From: CAVPTL01 sp963794415
GTDB lineage: Bacteria > Actinomycetota > Thermoleophilia > Gaiellales > JAICJC01
NCBI GenBank assembly: GCA_963794415.1
Contig: CAWCDI010000001.1
Location: 1,054,001 to 1,118,000, forward strand
Length of the DNA stretch: 64,000 nt
Reading direction: 5' to 3'
In this document: piece by piece, positions 57,768-64,000 of the stretch
Numbering within the stretch: the first letter of the stretch is position 1
Layout of the letters: every line of letters begins with the position of its first letter
Program-made: the position numbers and the translations under genes
Notes under the pieces: model-generated
Databases searched by the model: none
Seen by the model: the letters and a program-made list of their open reading frames with translations, nothing else
Told to the model about the DNA's origin: nothing

Positions 57768-58352
57768 CTAGTGCTTGTCGATCACGCGGTCGATGATCCC
57801 GTACTCCTTGGCCTCAGGGGAGCTCATGAAGTAGTCGCGCTCGGTGTCGCGGGCGACCTTCTCGATCGACTGGCCGGTGTGGTCGGCGATGATCTGGTCG
57901 AGGCGCTTGCGGAGGTCGAGGATCTCGCGGGCGTGGATCTCGATGTCGGTGGCCTGGCCCTGGAATCCGGACGAGACCTGATGGATCAGGATCTTGGCGT
58001 TGGGCAGCGCCATGCGCTTGCCCTTCGCGCCGCCGGCCAGAAGCAGGGCGCCCATGCTCATCGCGATGCCGACGCAGATGGTCGAGACGTCGGGCTTGAT
58101 GAAGTTCATGGTGTCGTAGATCGCCAGGCCGGCATAGACGCTGCCGCCGGGCGAGTTGATGTAGATCGAGATGTCCTTGTCGGGATCCTCGGACTCGAGA
58201 TGGAGGAGCTGAGCCACGATCAGGTTTGCGATCTGATCGTCCACTGGTGTGCCCAGGAAGATGATTCGCTCGTTGAGAAGGCGGGAGTAGATGTCAAACG
58301 ATCGCTCGCCTCGCGACGTCTGCTCAATCACCATCGGGATCAGTGGGCTCAC
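57768..58352 (-). CDS. clpP: ATP-dependent Clp protease proteolytic subunit ClpP
   Basis: 194 residues from GTG 58352, with a clear AAAGGAG site 7 bases upstream. The catalytic triad is S99 (AMSMGALLLAGG), H124 (ILIHQVSSG, where MIHQP is more usual) and D173 (ERDYFMS). The N-terminus (MSPLIPMVIEQTSRGER) is typical. Only one clpP is present here; actinobacteria often have two, so a second may be elsewhere. Confidence 0.95.
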   Translation of the reverse strand: MSPLIPMVIEQTSRGERSFDIYSRLLNERIIFLGTPVDDQIANLIVAQLLHLESEDPDKDISIYINSPGGSVYAGLAIYDTMNFIKPDVSTICVGIAMSMGALLLAGGAKGKRMALPNAKILIHQVSSGFQGQATDIEIHAREILDLRKRLDQIIADHTGQSIEKVARDTERDYFMSSPEAKEYGIIDRVIDKH

Positions 58353-58364
58353 GCAGGCACTCCT

Positions 58365-59762
58365 TTATCGGTCGGCCGGCTGGGGTGAGCCGGGTGTCCA
58401 GATCTCGGTGGATTTCTCACCTTGAGCGGCGGAATCCTTCTCCGGAGTCCAAAGTGCCTCCCGCGCAGATGCCTGCTCGGGGGTGATCTCATTGGCTTCG
58501 GAAGCGATGATATCCAGGGCTTTTTGCATACGAAGATCGGTGCGAAGCGCGGTCATCACGGCGGCGTCGCCGGTCAGTCGCGCGAGCGCCTCGTCGGGGT
58601 CCTCATCGTGCTCGACGGATTGCTCTCTCACAAACTCTTCGACCATCTCGGGCGAAACCTCAATCTTTTCCGCATCTGCGACGGCCTCGAGCGCGAGATC
58701 CTTACGGACAGCGTCCTCGGCCTGTGCCGTGAGCATGCCGAGCAGCTGCTCGCCGTTCTGGCCGGTCACGCGCAGGTAATCCTCCAGCTCGATGCCGCGC
58801 TGCTGCAGATCGGAGACCATCTGCCTGACCATCCCGCGGGCGCGCGTCTGCACCATCGCGTCGGGCGGCGGGGTCTTGAGCTCGCGGGCGAGCGAATCGA
58901 GCACCGAGCTGCGGAAGAGCTGGTCAGACTGCTGCTGGGCGATGCCGCGCACGCGCTCGGTGATGTCGTCGCGGAGCTCGTCGATGGTGTCGAACTCGCT
59001 CACCGACATCGCGAGCTCGTTGTCGATCTCCGGCAGCGAGCGCTCCTTGACGTCCTTCAGCTGCACGATGAACTGCGCCGTGCGGACGGTGCCGTCCTCA
59101 TCCGGGACGCTGAGCTCGATGGTCTTCCCCTCGCCGGCGCTGAGCCCGACGATGCCCGTCTCGAGCTCCTCCACCAGCCGCCCCTCGCCGAGCTGGACGC
59201 CGTAGTCGGTGCCGGTGCTCTCGGGAAACGGCTTGCCGTCGACCAGCCCCTCGTAGTCGATGACGACGAAGTCGCCCATCGCTGCGGCCCGATCGACCGG
59301 ATTGAGCTCGGCGACGCTCTCGCGGAGGCGCTCGATCTCCTGATCGACGGCCTCCTGCGGCACCTCGACGGGCTGGCGCACGCCGTCGAGCCCCTTGTAC
59401 TTGTTGACCTCCGGCGGCGGCTTCAGCTGCACCTCGGCGGTGAACGTGAAGGGCTGGCCCTGCACGGGCTCGTCCGTCCAGTCGATGGTGGGGCGGTCGA
59501 TGGGGTCGACGCCGATCTCGGCCACGGCGCGTGAGTACCACCCTGTGAGGTGGTCTCGCAGGGCCTCCTCGATGAGCGCCTCGCGCCCGATCTGGCGGGC
59601 GATCATGGCCGCCGGCGCCTTGCCCTTGCGGAACCCGGGAACCCGGACGCTCTGCGACAGATCGGCCAGAGCATGCTCGAAGGCGTGATCCACGTCGTGG
59701 CTGTCCACCTCGATCTCGAGGCGGACGTTGTTATCGGGGAGTTCGGAGACCTGAGTCTTCAT
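58365..59762 (-). CDS. tig: Trigger factor
   Basis: 465 residues from ATG 59762 (MKTQVSELPDNNVRLEIEV). Ribosome-bound chaperone and peptidyl-prolyl isomerase. The ribosome-binding loop is VPGFRKGKAP. The PPIase domain (GDFVVIDYEGLVDG) and the helical C-terminal arms are present. A short acidic/Pro tail ends GSPQPADR. The open frame continues upstream, but this ATG is the family start. It is the first gene of tig-clpP-clpX, the standard order. Confidence 0.94.
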   Translation of the reverse strand: MKTQVSELPDNNVRLEIEVDSHDVDHAFEHALADLSQSVRVPGFRKGKAPAAMIARQIGREALIEEALRDHLTGWYSRAVAEIGVDPIDRPTIDWTDEPVQGQPFTFTAEVQLKPPPEVNKYKGLDGVRQPVEVPQEAVDQEIERLRESVAELNPVDRAAAMGDFVVIDYEGLVDGKPFPESTGTDYGVQLGEGRLVEELETGIVGLSAGEGKTIELSVPDEDGTVRTAQFIVQLKDVKERSLPEIDNELAMSVSEFDTIDELRDDITERVRGIAQQQSDQLFRSSVLDSLARELKTPPPDAMVQTRARGMVRQMVSDLQQRGIELEDYLRVTGQNGEQLLGMLTAQAEDAVRKDLALEAVADAEKIEVSPEMVEEFVREQSVEHDEDPDEALARLTGDAAVMTALRTDLRMQKALDIIASEANEITPEQASAREALWTPEKDSAAQGEKSTEIWTPGSPQPADR

Positions 59763-59863
59763 AATTTGAGTAACGGCCACGCCCGTGGGCGCAGCTTCCA
59801 CACCTTAGTCGGGAGCCGCGCGAAGCGCCACCGCCCCCACTTCCGAGCCGAGCTCACACCGCT

Positions 59864-60235
59864 CTAGTTGGTGTGATCGCCGCCTGTGAGATGCTCGATC
59901 GACGTGCGCGCGCGGTCGATGAGCGATGCCTTCTCGGGCTCGATCTGCGCGCTTTCCGGCGGGTCGTGCGGCGGCAGGTGCCGCGCTTCCTCGGTGGTGA
60001 TCCTGAGCTTGACCACGCCCGAATCGTCGATGTCCCCGACCTTCTCCGCCTCCGCGTAGTGCGGCATGTCGGCGAAGTTGTGGAAGGCGAAGCCGCCGTG
60101 CTGGGTGATCGCGAGCCCGTCGAAGATGTCGGCGTTTGAGTCGCCCACGACCAGGAACACCTGGCCGACCGTCTCGCCGTCGCTCGACTCGACGTGCCAG
60201 CCGTGCTCGATCACTTTCCAGGAGACGAGGGTCAT
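59864..60235 (-). CDS. Hypothetical small protein (PRC-barrel-like)
   Basis: 123 residues from ATG 60235. The N-terminal half (MTLVSWKVIEHGWHVESSDG, EVGQVFLVVGDSNADIF-like) looks like a small beta-barrel of the PRC/DUF2171 kind with a GxV-x-D pattern. The C-terminal third is acidic and helical and ends EHLTGGDHTN. I am not sure of the family. It lies alone between tig and tRNA-Leu, downstream of the strong hairpin at 60255-60292. Confidence 0.65.
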   Translation of the reverse strand: MTLVSWKVIEHGWHVESSDGETVGQVFLVVGDSNADIFDGLAITQHGGFAFHNFADMPHYAEAEKVGDIDDSGVVKLRITTEEARHLPPHDPPESAQIEPEKASLIDRARTSIEHLTGGDHTN

Positions 60236-60254
60236 CGGGGGCGGATGATAGCGG

Positions 60255-60292
60255 GGAACCGCTCCCGGCGGCTCTCCGCCGGGCGCGGTTCC
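60255..60292 (-). terminator. Strong hairpin after tRNA-Leu
   Basis: GGAACCGC and CCCGGCGG on the left pair with CCGCCGGG and GCGGTTCC on the right, with one-base bulges and a 4-base loop. It lies 6 bases beyond the tRNA-Leu 3' end and could end the tRNA transcript. No T-run. Confidence 0.5.
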
Positions 60293-60297
60293 GCCAT

Positions 60298-60378
60298 GCG
60301 GGCGAGAGGACTCGAACCTCCACGGCCAAGGCCACTGGATCCTAAGTCCAGCGCGTCTACCAGTTCCGCCACGCCCGC
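60298..60378 (-). tRNA. tRNA-Leu (TAG)
   Basis: Minus strand, 81 bases with a long variable arm. Acceptor GCGGGCG pairs with CGCCCGC. Anticodon stem CTGGA/TCCAG encloses loop CTTAGGA with anticodon TAG, reading CUN-type Leu codons. T-arm GAGGTTCGAGTCCTC. The CCA is not encoded. Confidence 0.93.
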
Positions 60379-60401
60379 GTGGGCCAACTGTACTCCGGCG
60401 G

Positions 60402-61634
60402 CTAGCTGGTGTAGGTGTACGCGGTGGCGAGGCCGAGCAGCGCGGGCACCGTCTCGAGCTTGTAGCCGCGGGCCAGGAGCCCCGGGATGATGGTGTTGAG
60501 CGCAGCGACCGTCTCCGAGCGGTTCCCCCCGCCGTCGTGCATGATCGCGATGGCGCCGTTGTGCGCGTTCTTCAGCACGTTCGCGGCGATCGCGGCCGAG
60601 CCGGGGAGCGACCAGTCGCGCGGGTCGATGTCCCACTGGATGGTGAGCATGCCCATCGAGCGGATCGTGTTCACCGTCGAGGCCGGCGCGATGCCGTACG
60701 GCACCCGGGCGAGGCACGGGGTGTAGCCCGTGGCGTTGATGATCGCGGCCCTGCCCTCGGCCATCTGTGACCGGGTGTTGGATGCCGTGAGGATCGGGTG
60801 GCTCCACGTGTGGTCGCCGATCGCATCGCCCGCCGCGACGATGGCCCGCGAGGCGCCCGGCCGGCCCACCACCTCATCGCCCACCTCGAAGAAGGTGGCA
60901 TGCACGCCGTAGCGCTTGAGCGTCGCGAGCACCGCGCTGGTGTACGCCGACGGGCCGTCGTCGAAGGTGAGCGCCATCGCGTGATTGGCCGACGAGCCGA
61001 AGAACCGGTAGGAGGTGCCCTTCGGGACGCAGCCGGTGGCGTGATAGGCGTCATACCGCCAGGCGGCAAACCCCCGCGTGGGCGCCTCGTCGCGGCACGG
61101 GGTCGCGGTCGGGCACACGCTGGTGCCGCGCCAGACCGTCGCGACCTGGAAGTCGGCCTTCGTCGGCGCCGTGATGCCGATCGACGCGGCCGCGAAGTTG
61201 ACGGTCATCTGCTGCTTGTTGAGCCGCGTGATGGTGGCGTTCACGAACCCGGCCTTCGGGCCGCCGGGGTTTACGGCCGAGCGGTAGAGCGCACGCGCCT
61301 TGTCGCTCGTGCCGGTGATGCAGAGCTTGGCGAGCTTGGCCGGCGCCCCCTTTGGCCCGATGGTGAGGCACGCGGTGCGGGCGGCGGAGCCCGCCGTCAT
61401 GTCGATCAGCCGGAACGGCCGCGCGGTCTTGAACGCCCACTTGATGCGGTTGAGCGACTGGGTGACGTGCACGGTGCGCAGGTCGAGCGGGCCGTTAGTG
61501 TCGGCGGGATCGACCAGGGCGGTGGACGGCGGGCGGGCCGAGCTTGCCGCAAGCGCGGCAGGCGGGCGCACGGACGCAGCCGTGACCCCAGCCAGCACGC
61601 ACGCAAAGACGACAATGAGGAACCCCCTCCGCAC
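60402..61634 (-). CDS. Polysaccharide deacetylase (NodB domain), secreted
   Basis: 410 residues from GTG 61634. A signal peptide (MRRGFLIVVFACVLAGVTAASV) is followed by a variable N-terminal region and a carbohydrate esterase 4 domain. That domain has MALTFDDGPS (catalytic/metal Asp), DHTWSHPIL (metal His pair), and IQWDIDPRDWSLPG and IAIMHDGGGNR. It probably deacetylates peptidoglycan or another glycan outside the cell. TACACT (61642-61647) lies 7 bases before GTG. The open frame upstream of 61634 runs into the tRNA-His region and is not coding. Confidence 0.87.
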   Translation of the reverse strand: MRRGFLIVVFACVLAGVTAASVRPPAALAASSARPPSTALVDPADTNGPLDLRTVHVTQSLNRIKWAFKTARPFRLIDMTAGSAARTACLTIGPKGAPAKLAKLCITGTSDKARALYRSAVNPGGPKAGFVNATITRLNKQQMTVNFAAASIGITAPTKADFQVATVWRGTSVCPTATPCRDEAPTRGFAAWRYDAYHATGCVPKGTSYRFFGSSANHAMALTFDDGPSAYTSAVLATLKRYGVHATFFEVGDEVVGRPGASRAIVAAGDAIGDHTWSHPILTASNTRSQMAEGRAAIINATGYTPCLARVPYGIAPASTVNTIRSMGMLTIQWDIDPRDWSLPGSAAIAANVLKNAHNGAIAIMHDGGGNRSETVAALNTIIPGLLARGYKLETVPALLGLATAYTYTS

Positions 61635-61641
61635 CGGCGGG

Positions 61642-61647
61642 AGTGTA
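61642..61647 (-). promoter_or_regulatory. -10 box of the deacetylase gene (TACACT)
   Basis: TACACT on the minus strand, 7 bases before the GTG at 61634, consistent with a leaderless mRNA. Confidence 0.4.
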
Positions 61648-61687
61648 GCCCCGGGGGCGGCGGGAGGATGTAGTCTTCGCAGCACGT

Positions 61688-61762
61688 GGTGGCCGTAGCT
61701 CAGCTGGTGGTAGCCCCTGGTTGTGGTCCAGGAGGTCGTGGGTTCAAGTCCCACCGGTCACC
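61688..61762 (+). tRNA. tRNA-His (GTG)
   Basis: Plus strand. Acceptor GTGGCCG pairs with CGGTCAC, with the extra G(-1) at 61688 facing C73 at 61762, the identity element of tRNA-His. Anticodon stem CCTGG/CCAGG encloses TTGTGGT with anticodon GTG. The T-arm has GTTCAAGTC. CCA not encoded. Confidence 0.93.
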
Positions 61763-61796
61763 CTCACTTGCGGGACGCATCTAAGATGGGCCGCCG

Positions 61797-61869
61797 GGGC
61801 CCGTAGCTCAGTGGATAGAGCAGCAGACTTCGAATCTGCAGGTCGTTCGTTCGAATCGAACCGGGCTCA
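61797..61869 (+). tRNA. tRNA-Arg (TCG)
   Basis: Plus strand, 73 bases. Acceptor GGGCCCG pairs with CGGGCTC (one G-T). Anticodon stem GCAGA/TCTGC encloses CTTCGAA with anticodon TCG. Discriminator A at 61869. No CCA. It is the last clear housekeeping feature before the variable segment to the right and could be an integration site. Confidence 0.92.
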
Positions 61870-61919
61870 CTCTTTTCCAGAGCCAAATCCCCGCCTCGCG
61901 TCACTCTCTTAAAGACGTC

Positions 61920-61941
61920 GGTGGGAAACAGGTGGGAAACA
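61920..61941. repeat. Tandem 11-bp repeat GGTGGGAAACA x2
   Basis: Two exact adjacent copies (61920-61930 and 61931-61941), 50 bases after tRNA-Arg. No gene covers it convincingly. The rest of the 168-base gap up to 62037 holds only the hairpin at 62002-62028. Confidence 0.6.
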
Positions 61942-62001
61942 AGCGCGTACGCCGACCCGGGAGATTCAACCGCGCTGACTGACCTCCTGGTACGGAACGA
62001 T

Positions 62002-62028
62002 TTGGGGGCGGATAGTTCCCGCCCCCAA
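62002..62028 (-). terminator. Hairpin after the Gly-rich secreted protein gene
   Basis: TTGGGGGCGG (62002-62011) and CCGCCCCCAA (62019-62028) form a perfect 10-bp stem with a 7-base loop, 10 bases past the stop at 62038. Confidence 0.6.
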
Positions 62029-62037
62029 TCCGGTCGG

Positions 62038-62745
62038 CTAGCTGATGATGAAGTAGGCGAGAGTGACGGGGGCAGTCGCCTTGCCGGTCAACGTCAGCGT
62101 CAGTGCGTCCGTCGTGAAGTTCCGCCCGACCCGCGCGAACGTGCCACCACCAGACTGAGCCGTGACGAGCACCTTCGTGGCCGAAGTGATGTCCACGCCG
62201 GGATTCACCACCACGTTCGTCTTGCCCTTCGCGATCGTCGCCAGCCCAGCGGTAGAGAACTTGACCTCACCGTTGGCTTCCAACGCCGTTGGCGCGGTGG
62301 AAGTAATCCCAGTGTTGCCCGCGGTCACTGCGAGGCCATCGAAGTTTCCGTGAGCAAAGACGCCCGTCTCGTCGCCATCGAAGTCGCCACCGACTCCCTC
62401 GTCAGCTGTCCCGATCACGCCGGCATCGACGCCCTCGAAAAACCCGCCGTTGTCGTTGCCATAGCCCACGACGCCAGACTGATCGGTCGGCTCAGATCCG
62501 TCGTACGTCCCACCGCTAATCCCGTACACCCCTGAGAACCCATGGCCCTCCACGCCATGCGAGTCCCCAGTACCCACCAGGCCGACACCACCCGAGGCAC
62601 TCGACGTGAGGCTCGTGGCCTGCGTCGACGTGTTCGCCTGCCCCAACAGGACAGGGCCGCCATCGTTCGCGCTCGCAGTGCTCACCACCCCCATCAGCAA
62701 AACCCCAGCACACACCAACACGGCCTGAAAACGAGTCGATCGCAT
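62038..62745 (-). CDS. Secreted Gly-rich repeat protein (beta-helix-like)
   Basis: 235 residues from ATG 62745 (MRSTRFQAVLVCAGVLLMGVV), preceded by a run of G as ribosome binding site; TTG 62757 is a weaker choice. A signal peptide is cleaved near STASA-ND. The mature part has loose GV-G-G repeats (GGVGLVGTGDSHGVEGHGF, SGVVGYGNDNGGFFEG, AGVIGTADEGVGG), suggesting a beta-helix or trimeric fibre. A C-terminal beta domain (GKTNVVVNPGVDI, LTLTLTGKATAPVTLAYF) follows. The function is unknown. Such proteins often vary between strains. Confidence 0.72.
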   Translation of the reverse strand: MRSTRFQAVLVCAGVLLMGVVSTASANDGGPVLLGQANTSTQATSLTSSASGGVGLVGTGDSHGVEGHGFSGVYGISGGTYDGSEPTDQSGVVGYGNDNGGFFEGVDAGVIGTADEGVGGDFDGDETGVFAHGNFDGLAVTAGNTGITSTAPTALEANGEVKFSTAGLATIAKGKTNVVVNPGVDITSATKVLVTAQSGGGTFARVGRNFTTDALTLTLTGKATAPVTLAYFIIS

Positions 62746-63128
62746 GATTCCCCCCAATCGCGGATACGGACTATCGAACCGACCCTCTCATTTAGAGACA
62801 TTCGGCGCAAACAAGACTGCATCCACGGGTGCGAAGTTGGGAAAAACTAGGAGGATTGTCCCGGGCGCTATGAACACCGAAACGATGGTCGCTCAGATCG
62901 CCTGGTGGCATGCGCGCTAGACGAGGTCACCACCCCCCTGCCGCCTGCCCTGCCCGTGGCTGGGCGAGTCCACAACCGGAGGGTCAGCGACACGGATGGT
63001 CAGAGGCGAGCGAGAGCGCAGCGCCTGTGTGCCTCGCATGGGTGAGATGCGTTCACGTCGCCGCCCGTAGGGGAATCACTCCGTGGCTGCGCCATCCCGT
63101 GCAGCGCTGCTGAAAGGGAACCACCGTC
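62746..63128. other. Gap without a convincing gene
   Basis: About 380 bases. It should hold the promoter of the secreted-protein gene on the minus strand, but no clear -10/-35 pair is seen. A 16-codon frame at 62871 and several antisense frames were considered and not accepted. Confidence 0.4.
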
Positions 63129-63284
63129 ATGGGTGACTTGATCGTGTTCACGCCGCGGAAGCGCGTGGATGAGAACCGGCGCGTAGTCAACGAGACACCG
63201 CCTACGCCAACGCCGGAAGCGCCGATGCCGCCAGCTCCGCCGCATCCTGACCAGCCCACGCCCACCGCCAGGTGGGCCTGGTAG
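63129..63284 (+). CDS. Possible small Pro-rich protein (51 aa)
   Basis: ATG 63129 to TAG 63284. AAAGGGA lies about 12 bases upstream, a little far. The product starts MGDLIVFTPRKRVDENRRVV and continues with a Pro-rich stretch (PPTPTPEAPMPPAPPHP). It is convergent with the recombinase and followed by a hairpin at 63299-63326. Not a recognised family; it could be a small protein of the mobile segment or a chance frame. Confidence 0.4.
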   Translation: MGDLIVFTPRKRVDENRRVVNETPPTPTPEAPMPPAPPHPDQPTPTARWAW

Positions 63285-63298
63285 TCAAGCCCGGGTAA

Positions 63299-63326
63299 CG
63301 CCGGGTCGGCTTAGACCGACCCGGCG
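63299..63326. terminator. Perfect hairpin between convergent small ORF and recombinase
   Basis: CGCCGGGTCGG (63299-63309) and CCGACCCGGCG (63316-63326) form an 11-bp stem with a 6-base loop. It overlaps the recombinase stop codon. Confidence 0.6.
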
Positions 63327-63997
63327 GAAGTCTCTCGCTCGAGCGTCCGCAGCACCGACTGGACGGTGGATGGACGCCACGTCGCACCAGACCGTGCTGT
63401 GGGCACGCCATCATGGTTGAGCGCGTCAGCGATCGCCTGGAGCGTCGAGCCTCCTTGGCGCTGTGCCTGGATCCGTAGGGCGACGTCGCGGGGTACGCGG
63501 TCTCGGCCTCTTGGCCGGTCGGGATCGCTGCGCCGCATCTCTGCGAACTTCTCCTGCTGCCGCTCGCTGATACGGCGGTACTCGAAGCGTGCCGCCATTG
63601 CGAGGGCGGATATCACGAGTTCACCCGCCGGCGTCGAGCTATCCAGCCCCACGTCGAGCACGACGAGCCGCCAGCCTTCCCTCTGAGCGCGCTCTACGAG
63701 CCCGAGAACGTCTGCGCTGCTTCGGCCGATGCGATCCACCTTCGCAGCGATCAGGCCGCCAGCGCGGCCCTCTTCGATCGCGGTGAGGGCATCACGTAGG
63801 CCAGAGCGGTTTCGCATGCTCGCCCCACTCCGACCAGCATCCTCGAACCACTCCACGATGTTGACGCCCTGGAGCTTGGCTGCTTCAGTGATCGCGCTTC
63901 GCTGGGCATCCATGCCGATGCCGCTCGCTGCCTGTCCAGCCGTGCTGACTCGGACGTAGGCGACGAGGTTCTGGAGGTCTCTTTGAGCCGTTTTCAT
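63311..63997 (-). CDS. Serine recombinase (resolvase/invertase family)
   Basis: 228 residues from ATG 63997, complete at the window edge. Catalytic Ser18 lies in AYVRVSTAGQAASG. The conserved Arg region is KVDRIGRSSADVLGL, and SALAMAARFEYRRISERQQE forms the E helix. The C-terminal part (GGSTLQAIADALNHDGVPT and TWRPSTVQSVLRTLERE) is a Recombinase-type DNA-binding domain. It is too short for a large serine integrase, so resolution, inversion or a small integrating element is more likely. It lies 1.4 kb from tRNA-Arg and, with the secreted protein and the tandem repeat, marks a possible island edge. Confidence 0.85.
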   Translation of the reverse strand: MKTAQRDLQNLVAYVRVSTAGQAASGIGMDAQRSAITEAAKLQGVNIVEWFEDAGRSGASMRNRSGLRDALTAIEEGRAGGLIAAKVDRIGRSSADVLGLVERAQREGWRLVVLDVGLDSSTPAGELVISALAMAARFEYRRISERQQEKFAEMRRSDPDRPRGRDRVPRDVALRIQAQRQGGSTLQAIADALNHDGVPTARSGATWRPSTVQSVLRTLERETSAGSV

Positions 63998-64000
63998 AAT

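Noticed and set aside
62871..62921. 16-codon frame starting ATG 62871
   Set aside because: The AGGAGG upstream is about 16 bases away and the product has no recognisable features.

Overview
The window is high-GC bacterial chromosome, most likely from an actinobacterium outside the well-studied orders; a Thermoleophilia-like lineage is my best guess. The reasons are the base composition, a complete rod-shape cluster next to Gram-positive-style housekeeping genes, an HrcA/DnaJ operon, and many start codons placed directly behind a TAnnnT -10 box (leaderless mRNAs, common in Actinobacteria). The lineage is inferred from gene content, not from a marker-gene search. Almost every gene is on the minus strand and genes are packed tightly, with about twenty ATGA/GTGA stop-start overlaps.

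Layout. 0-11.3 kb (minus): lepA-hemW-hrcA, then an XRE/TPR regulator with a tiny secreted-peptide-like gene behind it, then dnaJ-prmA-rsmE-mtaB-yqeY; murJ precedes lepA. 11.3-18.2 kb: rpsT (plus), a membrane protein, holA, an Rrf2 regulator, comEC, comEA and leuS. 18.2-31.2 kb: accessory metabolism. It holds corA, a membrane protein, an MBL hydrolase, an amidase, a coupled msrA / molybdopterin oxidoreductase / cytochrome b operon, a PHP protein, mobA, fdhD, a 2Fe-2S/4Fe-4S subunit and a fused NuoE-NuoF diaphorase, then an IPT/TIG secreted protein and a ureohydrolase that directly abuts tRNA-Ala. 31.2-36.4 kb: ribosome and NAD housekeeping (rsfS, nadD, obg, rpmA, rplU) with a histidine kinase inserted. 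36.4-44 kb: amidohydrolase, RNase E/G, a DUF2344 protein, its radical SAM partner and a DUF697 protein. 44-51 kb: rodA-mrdA-mreD-mreC-uppP-mreB. 51-60 kb: maf, ndk, folC, valS, clpX, clpP, tig. 60-64 kb: tRNA-Leu, a polysaccharide deacetylase, tRNA-His, tRNA-Arg, then a likely mobile or variable segment with a secreted Gly-rich repeat protein and a serine recombinase.

Sequence quality. Between about 13.0 and 30.3 kb most genes, including essential ones such as leuS and holA, are broken by single-base indels although the protein sequence continues in another frame. One more lies at 37.85 kb. The rest of the window is clean. I read this as consensus sequence error rather than gene decay, and I give full spans for the affected genes.

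The most interesting candidate system is the XRE-TPR regulator (3971-5320) followed by a 35-codon gene (3833-3940) with a strong ribosome binding site and a product like an exported pro-peptide. A cluster of TCAAGTA motifs sits in the regulator's promoter region. This is the architecture of RRNPP-type peptide quorum sensing, otherwise known from Firmicutes.
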